From Amyelois transitella (Eukaryota; Arthropoda; Insecta; Lepidoptera; Pyralidae), in contig NC_083533.1 of assembly GCF_032362555.1 (NCBI RefSeq), forward strand, positions 253,001-317,000: 64,000 nucleotides of DNA, written 5' to 3'. Both the position numbers and the translations under genes were made by a program. The stretch's first letter is position 1, and each line of letters begins with the position of its first letter. The notes under the pieces are model-generated. The model was not told the origin of the DNA, ran no database searches, and worked only from the letters and a program-made list of their open reading frames with translations. Shown one piece after another: positions 46,361 to 61,300 of this stretch.

Positions 46361-49300
46361 CTGGAATGAGAGATAATAATATTTAATAAATAATAAACTC
46401 TTAAGGCAAGCCCCTTCCTAGCGAAGGAACAAACTCAAAGTGAATGACAAAGAGGATATAATGAGTACGTTTATGAATTTTAATATATTTATGTAATAAT
46501 GTATATTTTTATACATCCACATCTTAATTGTTTTAAACTTGTGGTCCATCTTCGGGATATAATTCCTTTCAACTTTACTCTTTCAAATTTAACAAAAGGA
46601 ATATTTAATTCCTTCTTTTTACATTCGTCCAGGTCAACTTTATACATACATAAAATCACGAGTTTTTCCCGGAGGAGTACACGAAGGCTACACCCTTTCA
46701 TTTATCACAATCTCTGCATAATTCGCGTCATCCACATTCATAACTCTCTTCATGCAAGCTCGGCGGTTTCAGGTACTCTTGACCTGACATTTTGCCAGGA
46801 CGTCCCTAATTTGTTCATAAACGATACTCATGCCTATGCAAGAGGTATTTAGAGGGTAGATATTTTAATTTTGAAAACCACTGGATATACAGATTTGGTG
46901 TATAGGTTTATTACGTGGATCTGGGACGCACAAAGAGAAATTTTCTCGAATTTCCATAAGGGAAATTAACGGCATTTTTCAATTTAAGCCGGTGACATCT
47001 TTAAAAATGATAAAATATATAAAGACGAAAATTACTTTTATTTTTCAACAAAAGAAATAAGACTTTATCTTTCGAAGAAGTGAGTCCAACTCGAACTAAC
47101 GCCAGGAGGTTAATCTAATATATAATATGATGGATGATGATGGATGTTGTAAAAGGCGACTAAAGGATAGGCTTAAAAACTTGGGTTTCTTCTTTTAGAC
47201 GATGGGCTAGCAACGTGTCACTATTCGAATCTCAATTCTATCATTAAGCCAAACAGCTGAAAGTTGCCACTCAATCTTTTCAAGACCGTTGCCTCTGTCT
47301 ACCCCGCAAGGGACATCCTCCTCAGTCGTTCACTCTTGACAGAGTGGTCGTGGTTTTATGACGATGCGTATTTTTTGGATAATGCAGCCCCAGCGATGCG
47401 CCTCCATTTGTTGCGGTCTTCAGCGTTACGGGAATGCAAGGGACATAGACGTGACCATCGCACCTTTAGAATTATAGAGACCTAATCCAAAATTTTGTGA
47501 TTTTGACTTTCAGTCATAGAATGAATGACTTAAAACGACCATACCCACCAACTTTTATTAAAACAAAGGCCTATTTTCGCGTGAGAGGAGCTACGCGTAT
47601 ATTTCGGTCTCTTTCATGCCCATCACCCAATGTGCGTTCGGTTTGAGATCGGTTTCGGTTTTCGCTGTTTACCTAAAACTACTTTTTTTTTGGATAAGGT
47701 CTCTATAATTCTAAAGGTGTGATATGTATGTATGTACGAACCTTGTCGTCGGTGTCGGCGGTGGCCCCCGCGGCCTGTACCTTGTCTCGGGCGCGCGGCA
47801 GCACTGCTCGCACGCGCGCGCCCAGCCCCGCCAGCCGCGAGCGCTCGCGACCGCCCACCGCGCTCTCCGTGTCGCTACTGACGCAGTGTTCGTTGTTTTA
47901 TTTAAAATCAACGACAATTTATTTTAAGCAAAAAAAAAAAAAAATGTACAAGCGCAAATAATTAAAAATATTTTATATTTGGAATGAAATCAATAAATAT
48001 AAAGAAGGTATCCCTTTCATTATGTTGCATTTATAGTGGCCAAAAAAAAAAATATACAAGCGCAAATAATTAAAAATATTTTATATTTGGAATAAAATCA
48101 ATAAATATAAAGGAGGTATCCCTTTGATTCTGTCGCATATATAGTGAAAATATTTACAAAGAAACAAAAATATATACAAGAATACGTGTTAGAAAAAAAA
48201 TTTGTTAAATAATGGTAAGTGTATGTCTATATTTTTAAGAATGTGTAAAATAAATGCAATGAATTTAACATTTTAGTAAGAAGCATTGGTTAGTATCTTA
48301 AAATGTAACCATTCTCAATTACTCGTATAAAAATGAGATAATTTGAGGGAACTTATCACAATGCGATGATTCGCTTATAAATTCATTTTATAATAAAATT
48401 CAAAGCAAATGTCATTAATTGAAATGATATCGAGTAAATAATTTCATTGAATATAAAAAAAAAATGTCGAAAGATTATTGAGAATTATCCAATCTCCCGA
48501 CGATGACGGATATGGCACGATTGTAGGTACATAAAATAACATACAACAGTTTCGCGTCAGCCAATTTTCACGCACAAATTAAAAAAATAAAATTAAAAAA
48601 AAATGTATTCCCACATTTTTTTTTATATCAATCAACCAACATCATCGTTCGAGAACTGTCAGCGAACAAGCACAAAGCAATAAGATAAACTACGAAAGCA
48701 AAGATATAGATTAACATACGTTACGGGAAGCGCCACGCCCGTCAAAAGCACATCCCCAGCGGGCGTCCTTGAAAAATAGCAGTTATTTACAGAGCCGTTC
48801 GTGTTATCCGATAAGTTAGGGCCTAAACACATAACCGCGAATCAACAGTAGCAGCACCGCCGCAGCGTGGCGCTAGTTCCAGCGATATGACGTTTTAATA
48901 ATTAATAGATTGTATAATCAAACTTAATATATATGTTATATTCAAATATATTATTAATAATATAATTGTAATAAATAATCCACACTAAAAAATCTTTAAT
49001 AATTATTAATTATTAAAGTACCCGAAACCGCCGAGCTTGCATGAAAAGAGTTATGAATGTGGATGAAGCAAAGGCACTATGCAGGGATCGTGGCAAGTGG
49101 AAAGAGGTAGTCTCTGCCTACCCCTCCGGGAAAGAGGCGTGATTTTATGTATGTATGTATAAAAAAATCACGAGGAACTGGTTATCCTACCGTACGACAA
49201 TAAAATGCTCTTTTTCGCGACGCCGCAACACCACAACGCAAACCGCCGATTTTAGCGGCGCGGCGCATCGCGGTTATGTGTTTTTGCCCTTAGGCCGTGT

Positions 49301-52300
49301 TGACGCGTCACAAGTGTGCGGGGAAGAACTATAGCTATTTCGCTTTTCATTATGCCGTGAAAAGGGAAGGCTATAGTCAGTGGCGTAACTACAGAGTGGC
49401 AAGTCGGCAAAATGCCACGGGCCCCCGGTCAGAGGAGAATCCCAACTCCCAACATTTCTTATTTATCATACATGTTTAGTAAAAAAAAGTTTTAGTCTTT
49501 GATTTATTTTTGTTACCTACTCAGTTTCCTACACAAGTAAAAAAAATATTAAAAATTCAAAGCTTTTGTAAAAAAAAAGGGTTGTAACCCAGTTTTAGAA
49601 CGTACCTATCCGATGAATTTGCCACGGGCCACGAATGGTATAGTTACGCCACTGGCTATAGTTTATCGCGCGATAAAAACGGCGTCGCGCGTGTCGCCTA
49701 CAGCTACGGAAAGTGACTTCCTCAACCACGGTAACGCATCAAGTCACCGCCTATCAGATTTGTCAATCCTAAAATAACTTCAAATTATGTTGACGTTTTG
49801 ACAGTTTTTTTTTTAAATAGTTTAAACAATGCATATTATTTACAAATATCAAAATTGTTATCAGACAGTTTGAAAGGCCGGCGGGATTATTAATTATATT
49901 CAATTTGCAAATTATAAACTATTAAATTAAAATATACATGTATAAGTAATTTAATGTAAGTCATATTAATTATTGTAATCACAAAAAAATAAAATAATAT
50001 ACATACGATTCTCCCGAACTTTTGGTGTTGTCTCTGCCTCTGCTTCCTGTAAAATATGTATAACATGACGAGCGACAAGAAATAATGAAAACCATAACTA
50101 TATTATATTACAACATTAATTTTTGTACCGTGTGGTTTCCGGCACTAATAAAAAAGAGAATAGGACCACTCTGTGTGATTCCCATGGATGTCGTAAAAGG
50201 CGATTAAGTGATAGGCTTATAAACTTGGGATTCTTCTTTTAGGCGATGGCCAAGCAACCTGTCACCATTTGAATCTCAATTCTTATCTAACAGCTGAACG
50301 TGGCCTATCAGTCTTTCAAAACTGCTGGCTCTGTCTACCCCGCATGGGATATAGACGTGATTATGTGAAGTATGTGTGTATGTAACATTATTTTTTTATT
50401 CCCTCAGGTTTGTATGTCTCTCATATCATTGCGCGGTCTCAATTGCATCCTCCGCCACAATTCTCTAGGACGAGAGGGGTGAGTGCAAGTTTTCCTCGAT
50501 CAAACGCGTCGATAAAGTAAACGCGAATTTTTATGTTAATCAGCGCCATCTAGTGGTAACGCGATGGCACTAATGCAACTCCATACAAACCCGCGTTTAC
50601 TTTATCGACGCGTTGAGTAAAACTCGCGCTAACATCTCAGCCCCTGTCGCATTGCACGCGCGACGTAGATTTAATCGCGCAATAAACTATCGCTGTTTCA
50701 CTTTTTATTATCACGTGAAAAGGGACAGGGATAGATTTTGGCGCGATAAAAATGGGGTAGAATTTTACTGATTATTTGTATAATATTTTTTTTTCACACA
50801 CAGCGAAGCCTTATAACTGTCTGCATTTTCAAGTTAAAATATAGGTATTTTTTTGATATGGATTAGGACATATCAGACTAGGCCCAACATTTTCGTCATG
50901 AAAGCTTTAAAAAAAATTGTATAAGTATCAACAGGATTTAAATTATTGATACTTTATTCATTTATTATTACTGTTCTTAATTTTCTATTAGTATAAATAT
51001 ATAATAGTCTATTAGTATATATATATATATATAATATTTTGTATGTCTTTGTGAAATGAAACAAACTAATCTTATTTAATAAATACTTTATATTCATATC
51101 GTATCAACATAGCTTAAACGACGCAGTTATAGATATCGATCGATATAAAAAACGTTTCAAATTGAAGAATGAATCGTACAAAACTTGTCAGAACTAACAT
51201 TTTTATTATAATCACTACGCATGCGTATTTTTATCAAGTTAGAGTTTGAATAATTCAATTAGTTTTTTTTTAAGAATGTATAATAGTCTCATTGTCACAC
51301 ACATCAATTTATCATGTTTTATAGATTTTGTTTTTTTTTAAACACTTTTCTTTTAAACTTGGTGAATGTATAAAAGTATGATAATAATAAAAAAAAATTA
51401 AAATATAAGTGAAAAACGTTTTTGTTCCGACAAATTTTATAGTGTCAATAAAAACTGTAACATTGAGCTAATTTTAGAAGCATTGTTTTGGCGTGCTTAT
51501 GGCAGTGTTTCTCAAGTCATTTTTATCATTAATTGACTGTTCAGTGTTGCTAAACGTACAAAAATAGAACTAAATTGGTACAAAAATAATTACTAAAAAT
51601 GTACCTAAAATACTAAAAAAATCACAATGGTGACTTAAACAACTAAAATTACGACTATTTTTGTTTTTTACAAAAATAAAAGTTTTCAAAAAGCCATTTT
51701 TCTATTTCATCTTTATAGTTTTAAATACAAAAAAATCTTAAGTATTTAAAAGAGTTTTGAATCTTAGTATTACTATATAAAAACTTAATTCGAAGCATTG
51801 TATATACAAAAATATAGTAAACGTACAAAATGGTGGTTCGAACACAATAATTACTAAAATAACTAAAATACATGTGAGATTTAAAAAGGATTAAGCGGTT
51901 ATCAAAATGTATAAACATAATTATAGTATTGTGACAACAGTTAATATCAAAATACAATTAAAAGGTAAATATTTCAAGGTATATTGAAAAAAAAAATATG
52001 ACATCGATTTTCTTAATAATCTCAAAGTGTATATAATTAAACATTATATAAAATGCAAGTTGTAGATAAATGCACAGCGAAATGAGGAAATAGTTATACC
52101 TTAAAATAATATAATAGACTATATTATATAGTATAATAAGAAATGTTTCAACGTTTATTCAAAAGGAATAATTAAGTGAAATTAATCAAATTTGATCAAA
52201 AAATTTAAATTGTCTCGTCTCCTAGAATTTCTACGATTTGCAAAATATCCCTTTTTTAACGATATATACCTAATATTGAGTGTAGTATGCTATCTAAGTA

Positions 52301-55300
52301 AGAATACGTACTTATTACGATTATTGTAGAATTTTCAATATTATTATTGGAAATCTGTCATTAAAACTATCAAGAAAGTTATTTATATATGGTGATTTTT
52401 TTATCGAACGGAATCAAAGACGTCAATGTAAGGGAGTTCCTTTGGATTTTTTACTAACTCATCACTGGACGTTAGTGAGGGCAAGACTGCGCATCAAAAT
52501 CCGAATTGTGGACGTAGTAACTGAATTGCCAGAATAAAGTTGTATATACCAGATGGATTGTTAGAATAGAATAGATTTATTTTCAAAATTGGATACAAGA
52601 TATCACTTATTGACGTCACTTGTTCCGACTGGCAATTGAATGTGATGTACTTATTATTAACATTAGACAACTCATTATCGAATTCATCATTCATCTATAC
52701 TTCTTGATATTTAGAATTTTATCAAACAAGTATAAACCACAACATTTGCCATTGTCAAGTATTTTCGATGTTATATTCATTCCTTCATTAAACATTATAT
52801 TAATCCATGTTGATTGATGTTCATTAGTTATTCGTAAATATTTGCATGTCAGTCGTGGCGTAATACTTGAATGATAATATTTAAATATAAGGTATTTATT
52901 ACAAATTCGATTTAATATTAATATTACACGTTGGGAATTCGTTGTTTTAAACTTAATGAGATTCTTATACAAATATTTCCACTTGTTTTTATACTGCAGA
53001 TTATTTACATGAGTTGTTAAAATGAAATGTTGGTGACATTAGCAGTAGAAAACGAGTTAAAATTTTATTTTAAATAACGATTAATGTTTATTTTTAATAA
53101 GTAATATGTAGGTAATACATTCATGAAATTGATTTTAAGTAGTTACAAATATTTTATAAAATTAATAATACAACTTAAATTAATAAGATATACAGTCACA
53201 ATAACCAAGCTGTTGAAATGGTATTCTTAATATAATTCTAAAATTCTAAATATCTGGACAACATTATTAAGGAAACTCGTCAAAAATTTCAATTTATCTA
53301 AATCCGATGTGCTTATATAATTTCGATAAATCTATTTTAAAAAAAGAACTTATCAATAGACATTTAAATATCGCCTTCAATAAATCTGGCACAGAAAATA
53401 TAAGCAAAATTAAGAAAAAAATACGTCAATGTTCCATTCTCTCTATCCCTATCTACTGCTCCCCATCTTTATTCCATTTCAAAGTTGTGAACAAATTTAA
53501 GTTACAAAATGTTTAAAATTAAAACTGTCACTCTTTTTAAATGTTCATAAGTTCATACCTAAAATGTACAAATCATCTAGCTTCAAATAAATGTCTAAGA
53601 AAACACACAAATGTGTATGAGTCAATTAATAAAATTCTATGTTAATATACTTATAGTTTTATACATACATATAGTCACGTCTTTATCCCTCGCGGGGTCG
53701 ACAAAGCCAACAATCTTGAAAAGACAGATGGGCCACGTTCGGCTGTTAGGCTTAATGATAAAATTGAGATTCAAATAGTGACAGGTTGCTAGCTCATCGA
53801 CTAAGAAGAATCCCAAGTTTAAAGCATGTCCCTTAGAAGCCTTTTACGACATACATGGAAAAGAGAAGGAGTGGTCCTTGTCTATTTTTCTATTTGTGCC
53901 GGGAACCACACGGCTTAGTTCCATTCACATTTATTTTAAACTAGACCAACATAGAAATGTATTAAGTAGCTCTTTTCATTTGACTCATTTATTTCAACAG
54001 TCGCGTTGTTGATTTTTTTAAGTTATTCTTTAAATACCAAGATATTGAAACTAAAATTTCAACATTACAATAAGTGCTTAATAACAAAAAAGTATTAAGA
54101 GTGACAGTAAATTCAAAAACTCTTTAACTTCAACAAGATATAAAACTACCGAGTAAACGTTTTTACAAAAGTCGATTAATTGATTTGAAGCCGCTAATGA
54201 ATTATGTATAGCGCTTTGTAATTACTCCACAAAATTCAAAGTTACCGAAAATTTTATAAGTTGTGACGCAGTTCGAATTCACTACTTAAATAAGAAATCG
54301 GTCATTTTCAAAGTAATTTTTGCAAATTCACGTTTCTGTAGATGTAATTTTACATTTTACAAAAAGGACAATGCAAACAAAATAAAAAAGATGCAAAAGT
54401 TCAATTTGTTTCGTTCAAAAATTTTCACTTTCGAAATTAACCAATTTCATCGATGATTTTGTTTTTAAAGACAATATCCCGGTGGATAATGTCATTGAAA
54501 AAAAATTCATCGCAAGTCGGTACTTGCGCCACGATCTTACCCGAGTCTTATATCAAATCAGAGGAGAGGTCCGGAGTCGACTTACAAATTTACACGGCCG
54601 TGTCCGGCTTTTTCTCCGGGTGCTTCGTGTCGCCATTGCTGATGTACTCCCCGTGGTCATGGGAGGGGTTCTCGGAGCCCTTGATGTCGTCGTGGGAGGG
54701 GAGGGGAGCCTCCGAGTCCGCCCCGTCCGGGATATCCGTGTGATGCGAACGCCCTGCATAACGATATTAAGCGATCAAGTTTATGTCAACCCGTTATTTG
54801 TTACGTTGCTGTCTGTGCGTTATTTTCTGGTGCGTTTGTAAGCGCGTTAGTTAGTTTCGTTGGTGCGTTAATGTGTGTTAATTTTATTTTGTGTTTTTCT
54901 ACAAATTTTTTTTTTAAGTAAGTAAGTAGCCAGTTTAAGATTTTGAACTCAATACGAAGCCGTGCAGATGTTCCATTTTTTGCATTTCAATGAGTTTATA
55001 CAATTTTATGAATTTATAAAATTATGTTCGAAATGTTTTAAATTTTAGATATTGTAAGTGCACATGTGAGAAATCAAATTTTATATTTTAGAAAACTTTA
55101 AAAAAACATTAGTACAGTGGTTAGGAAATTTTATCATATTTATTTTTATCTCGAAAAGTTACAATTAATAAATTGATTTTTAATAAAAAATTAAATCGTT
55201 TGCAATGCAAATATATGTTTATCATTTAAAATTATATTCTTTTGAGATTAACATAAATTTTATGTTGAAGTTCATATGATAAGTATAAACGACTACAATA

Positions 55301-58300
55301 TTTATTTATTATAAGTATTTATTATTAGTTAACCATCACCAAAACATAAAAAGAGATAAAATAAAAAACACTTATAGCCTGAGTAATGTTCACTCAAAAG
55401 GCATAAGAATTACCTAATTAATTGATAAATAATTTTATAAACCTATTTTTTTATTTTATATATATTTCCCGAATTAATTAGAAGAGAAAATGTTAAAAAT
55501 CTTTTTGGAATTGATTTTTCAATTAAAAAAAGAATATATATGAACGCTAAAAAGAAAAAAAAACAATGTTAATTCCACCACCAAAATACTAATTTTATCC
55601 AGAATTCTAGGAAAAATATTATTAGTTATAAAATGGTAAAAATATAAATTGTTATATTTATATTTAAAAAACAAATCTGTTTTAATCATGCACAATGAAT
55701 GAAAGGTGATGCACCATGCTATTTTTAGAATAAAATATGAAAAAAGATTTTTAGAGGATAGGAAGAAAATATCGACATGCGATGATAAAAGTTAATAAAT
55801 TCATGCAATTTTTTTTTTAATTTTGTCATTTTAATTCTTCTTGATCGCTTAATAAAATGTTATGCGGGAAAATCACAAAAAAACAGTACAAATATAAATA
55901 ACAATTTTAAAAACTACACATACACAAGCAAAGACAATTTAAAAAAAAAACACTGCCATATTTTATCTATAACTACGCCAGCCAAACATGAATACGATAT
56001 TTTATTTAAAGGCTTTTAAAAAAAAATGTGTAAGCCTCACTGTGGTGTTCTATTTTTTTATTATTTTGAAATGTTACCTATCGACCCACAGCCCGTGAGC
56101 CTGTCAGAAAAATACAGTTAATAAAAACATATATGTTTTATAAATTCAATAGGATGGGAGTAGGCATGCCTAAAAGGGAAATAAAGCATGTTGATAAAGC
56201 ATGATCGTAAAATGCAATAAGTATAAAAAAAACATTTTTGTGAAATTTTTTGTAAGTTTACAAAATTTCTGATAGGTATAATAATAATCATTAATGTGGC
56301 CAAAAGGTTTTGAATATACACGCCAATATTTGGATATTTTTTTTATAATCAATTAATAATTAATAAAACTTACCGGCAAAGCACCATCTATCGGTGGCTT
56401 TAGCGAAAACGATGAGGGTTATAGCGATGAGCAGGAGAAGCACAGCGATCACGATGCCCACTATCGCACCAGCTTCCAGCTCCACTCCTGGGGGATAGAT
56501 AAAGGGTTCATTTCATATTTGTTTTTTTTTCAAAGTGAAAGTTTTTAGAAAAAAAAAAGAAAAATAGGATTTAAGGTATCGCTTTTTGACGTCAACATTT
56601 TGAACAACTTGAATGATTTAATCATCAATTTAGTGAATGAAAAATTTAAAAAAATACCGGATCTAACCGATTTTTTATCCATAATTTTTTATTTTAATTC
56701 TGAAATTACAATTTTTTTTGTCTCTAAAAAGTACATTTTAAAAATCCTATAAAAACTATACCTACTGTTGAATTATATCTGATAAAGTAATAACCTACTC
56801 ATTGACATAGCTAACATGCACTTTAAAGTCTAGAACCTTGGTCCATATCATTTTATTAAAACTCGATTTTGACGATTTGAATAAAAAGGACAAGAAAAAT
56901 ATTAAATAAAAAATCTCTTTTTATATAAAACATGCCTTAACAATTTAAAAATCATGCTTCGAAAATGCTTCAATTTACAACAAAAACTAAACGTCTTTTA
57001 ATTTCTAATTTTATAACTCATAATAATGACAAAAATGCATGTAAAATAGTTTATAAATAAATGTAGAATATCCTGAAAAATTACAATTAAAACTACAGCT
57101 TTTAATGTCAGGGCCAAAAGGCGCAAACATAAACAAATGAGAATGACCGATCACAACTATGTAATTGGCGGAAAATGATACGAAATACAATTTCATTCAT
57201 TACAATAAATATTAATATAACATAAATTTAAAAAAAATCTAAATAATAATTATTACAAAACTAAAATCCATTTACGCGATAAACATTTTTTAATACACAT
57301 GCCGAATAATTAAATTTTCATGCCAAAAATATTTAATTATTACTGCAAAATCTTTATGCGCATACAAAAAAACTCCTAAATTTAATTCTTACCATAAATA
57401 TCGATAACCAAGAATGAAGTGAATGCTTTGCGCGCTGTCAAAACATTAATTATAAGTAAGTGAATTTAACAAAATGTGAAAGTAAATTGTAAGCAAAAAA
57501 GTTCGAAACATACTTCCAAAAAAAAAACTGGTAAGTAGATTTTTAGAATATTTTTTTTTACAATTAATAGAAATACTTATTTGTATAAGTATAATTAATT
57601 TTTTTGTTAATTAAGATGAAACTATCTCATGTTGAATTTATTTTTAACAGAAAGTGATTTTTTTAATCAAATAATTCTTCTTTTTAATAAATGTTTCGGA
57701 TAAGCATAGTTAGGATGACAAATAATATTTTTTATCTTTCTTCACCTTTTCTTTTTTTAAAATTATAATTTTTTTTTAATATACTTATGATTTTTTCTAA
57801 GGTTTAATAGATTTTAGAACTGAACGTTTTGCCGTTGCCCGCCCCGCTAGACCACTTTGAACCACATGGCAAATTTAAAACCTCAAAACCCAGCGGTTTG
57901 TGCTATGCGTTGATTGGCAGTCGGTCAGTGAACATACAAACAATCACGTCTATATCCCTTGCGGGGTAGACCGAGCCGACCAAATCCATGGGAAAGAGAT
58001 GGAGTGGTCCTATTTTTTTAAATATTGTGGCGCCGGGAACCACAAGGCCTAGCACAGCTGAACGTGGCCATTCAGTCTTTTCAAGACTGTTGGCTCTGTC
58101 TACCCCGCAAGGGATATAGACCTGACCTGATGACCTGACCCGATATGAATGCTATCTAAATCATAAATCAATACAAATATCCAAGTGATTACTTATTGGA
58201 TGAAGACGTAATATGTATAAGTCATCATCAGTCCTCACCAGTGGGCTCGTCAAGGGTGCTGATGAGCACCGTGAACTCCTCGTATCCGAGCTCGTTGGAC

Positions 58301-61300
58301 ACCCGCAGGTAGTACTTGCGGTCCACGTCCTCTTTTTCGATGTGGGATAACAGGAGAGTGACGTTGTAGTAGCCGCCGCCCTGTTGGGAATTATAGTTTG
58401 TCAAATAAATTGACGGCCTCTGTGGCGCAGCGGTAGTACGCTTGTCTGTGACACCGGAGGTCCCGGGTTCGAATCCCGGCCAGGCATGATGAGAAAAGAA
58501 CTTTCTCTGATTGTCCCGGGTCTTGGATGTTTATCTATATAAGTATTTATTATAAAAATATAGTATCGTTGAGTTAGTATCTCGTAACACAAGTCTCGAA
58601 CTTACTTCGAGGCTAACTCAATCTGTGTAATTTGTCCCGTATATATATATAAATATAAACACAGGCTGCATAGCCGTAACAGCGCCGGCCGAGCTCTCGG
58701 CGGGCGAGATAGTCTGGGAGCCCACGTTCCACAATCCATAAAAAGCCACTACATTGCTTTGATTTTCCATGGTTTTACAATACTCTCTTCGGAAAAAAGA
58801 TGGAAAATTGTCGAACTCACCAAATGCACCGGCTGTATAGCCGTGACGGCGCCGGCCGAGCTCTCGGCGGGCGAGATAGTCTGGGAGCCCACGTTCCACT
58901 CGGCGCGCGGCGGCGGGTTGGCGCGCACGGTCACGTTGAGGCGGCCCTCGGCGCCCAACTTCAGTCCGAATATCGTGATCGTGTTGGATTCGAGACGTTT
59001 TGGCGCGTCTGGGAACAATAGTCGAGTATGATCAAAATTAAAATATATTTATTTCTTTAACTAAATGGTACATAATTTCACTGTGGTTGTGGCCTCCTAT
59101 TAAGTGAAATACACCTGATATTGGTGTATTTTGGCATTAATAAGATCGAAGTTCTTTTCAAATCAATTTCAAAGAAAAGTTACAAATTAATATGGATTTA
59201 TCTCTACTTGTAGGTTTTAATCACGTTCATTCTATTTTAAAACATTCAAAATTTTTATTCGTAATTATGGGCAGTTCAAATATCACTTAATAAATTGTCA
59301 TATCTTTTGGTTTCACAACATTGGTTGACGTCAAAGAAATTACTTAAAACTAAGTTTACTGCCGCTTCCAAAGCGCCAGTGCAGAAGAAGCGGTAACAAA
59401 CTTCACTGCAGCATTTTCTTTAATAACTTTTTCAAAGCTTTATACATACATATTGTCACCTCTTATGCGCTAGTATAACCTGATCGTCAGCATAGAAAGA
59501 AGAAAGAAGTTTTAACGAGTAACTCAATCTAATCCACCTTCAGACTCTACTCAATCTAATCCACCTTCAGACTCTAAAATCTGTCACAAAACGGTTGAAC
59601 AGCCAAGATGACGCAATACGCTCTGGTCACTGATGAAATTAAGAAGCAACATGATATCTTAACATTTTTTTAAATAATATGTCTACCTACATTTTGTTTT
59701 CAATTCTTGCCTATTACTCACAAAGTTACACACGTATTGTACGCTTTGAAAATTCTTATCAAATTCAATTTTTCTCTTTTGTTACAGTTTTTATTCAAAT
59801 TCCAACATGTCCTCTTCAAGACACGCTCTATACAGGGTGACTTTTAATTCAACTGCATAAATTTAACTGTTAAGTGTACTCATCTAAAGGATATTTAAAA
59901 GCGTTAAAAGAAAAATATCGGTTCGTATTTCAGAAAGTACGAAAAAAAATAAAAGTATTAAAATCCACGATTCTAAATACGTAATATCACCCCGGCCGGT
60001 GGAGAAAAGCGACGCGTAAGATTCAGAGGTCAACGACACAATTATAGCAGCTGAGCGATCTCGACAACTCTGTACTTTACTTGGATACTAGAAAAATAAT
60101 TAATTTTTCAGACATTTATTTACATGTTTAGTTTTAATTTCTTTTTGTAGTATTGCTCTTCAATAAAGCTTGTGACGTAATTTTTGAGGGTTTTTGAAAT
60201 GTGAAAATGATGACGTTTAATTTAAATAAAACTAGGCTCAAACGGCTCAGAAGCATGGGTATAGTCTACGTTTAAAGGATGCAGTTGTTTTAATTGTCAC
60301 CCTGTATAAGAGAAAAGATATCCTACTACTATTATAAAGGCGAAAGTTTGTATGGATGTTTGTTACTCTTTCACGCAAAAACTACTGAACCGATTACCAT
60401 GAAATTTGGTATGTAGGTAGCTGAAGACCCAGAATAACACATAGGCTACTTTTTATCCCAGAGTTCTCGCGGGATTGATAGGGTTTCCATGCGGACAAAG
60501 TCGCGAGCGGCCTCTAGTAGTAATATACATACAGTGTACAATAATCTGCCTCTTCGCCTCTCTGACTTGCTGTAACGCCTCGTGCTCCGCCCGGCAGGTC
60601 AGGACCACGTTGTTGTCGTCCGCCGTGACCACCCTGCTGATGTTCTGTGAGACGGTCTGCAAGTCGCTCCCTGGGGAACTCGTGACTTCAGGTTTGTATA
60701 GACCTTCTTGCAGTTCTTTGTCGTCTGGGAAGAAAATGAGGATCACATTAAATTATTTAGATATATCTACTTATTTGCAATAGCTTTTGGCAAATCTTGA
60801 ACATATATTTATTATTTACATACATACATACATACATATTGTCACGTCTATATCCCTTGCGGGGTAGACAGAGTCAACAGTCCTGAGCGGACTGATAGGC
60901 CACGTTCAGCTATTTGGCTTTAAGATAGACTTGAGATTCGAATAGTGACAAGTTGCTAGCCTATCGCCTAAAAAAAAGAATCTCAAGTTTGTAAGCCTAT
61001 CCTTTAGTCGCCTTTTACGACATCCATGGGAAAGAGATGGAGTGGTCCTATTCTTTTTTATATTGGTGCCGGGAACCACACGGCATTTAGATATACTTAT
61101 TTGAAATAGATTTTGGCAAATCTTGAACATATATTTATTATTTACATCATTAAGCCAAATAGCTGAACGTGGCCATTCAGTCTTTTCAAGACTGTTGGCT
61201 CTGTCTACCCCGCTAGGGATGTAGACGTGACCGTATGTATGTGTATATTTATCAAATACTCGTGCGTGACAAATTATTAATTAATTCATTTAATTGCATC

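Larger units (their letters stand above)
50047..54589 (-). other. AT-rich tract after terminal exon A
   Basis: Mostly AT-rich and repeat-poor from about 50800 to 54589, apart from a repeat A at 53662-53915 and a repeat-D piece near 52563. It may hold the 3' UTR of isoform A; 50127-50800 is repeat A and a hairpin element. No exon seen. Confidence 0.4.

Noticed and set aside
54590-54753. Reading frame encoding an Arg/Thr-rich peptide on the minus strand
   Set aside because: That frame does not match the phase left by the transmembrane exon; the matching frame gives an acidic tail ending TAV.
54482-54841. Plus-strand coding region of 119 codons
   Set aside because: It is the antisense shadow of Fas3 terminal exon A, which has a matching splice phase and family context.
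58414-58490. tRNA gene
   Set aside because: The A and B boxes are good, but the 5' and 3' arms do not form an acceptor stem and the sequence continues into a SINE body present elsewhere in the window.
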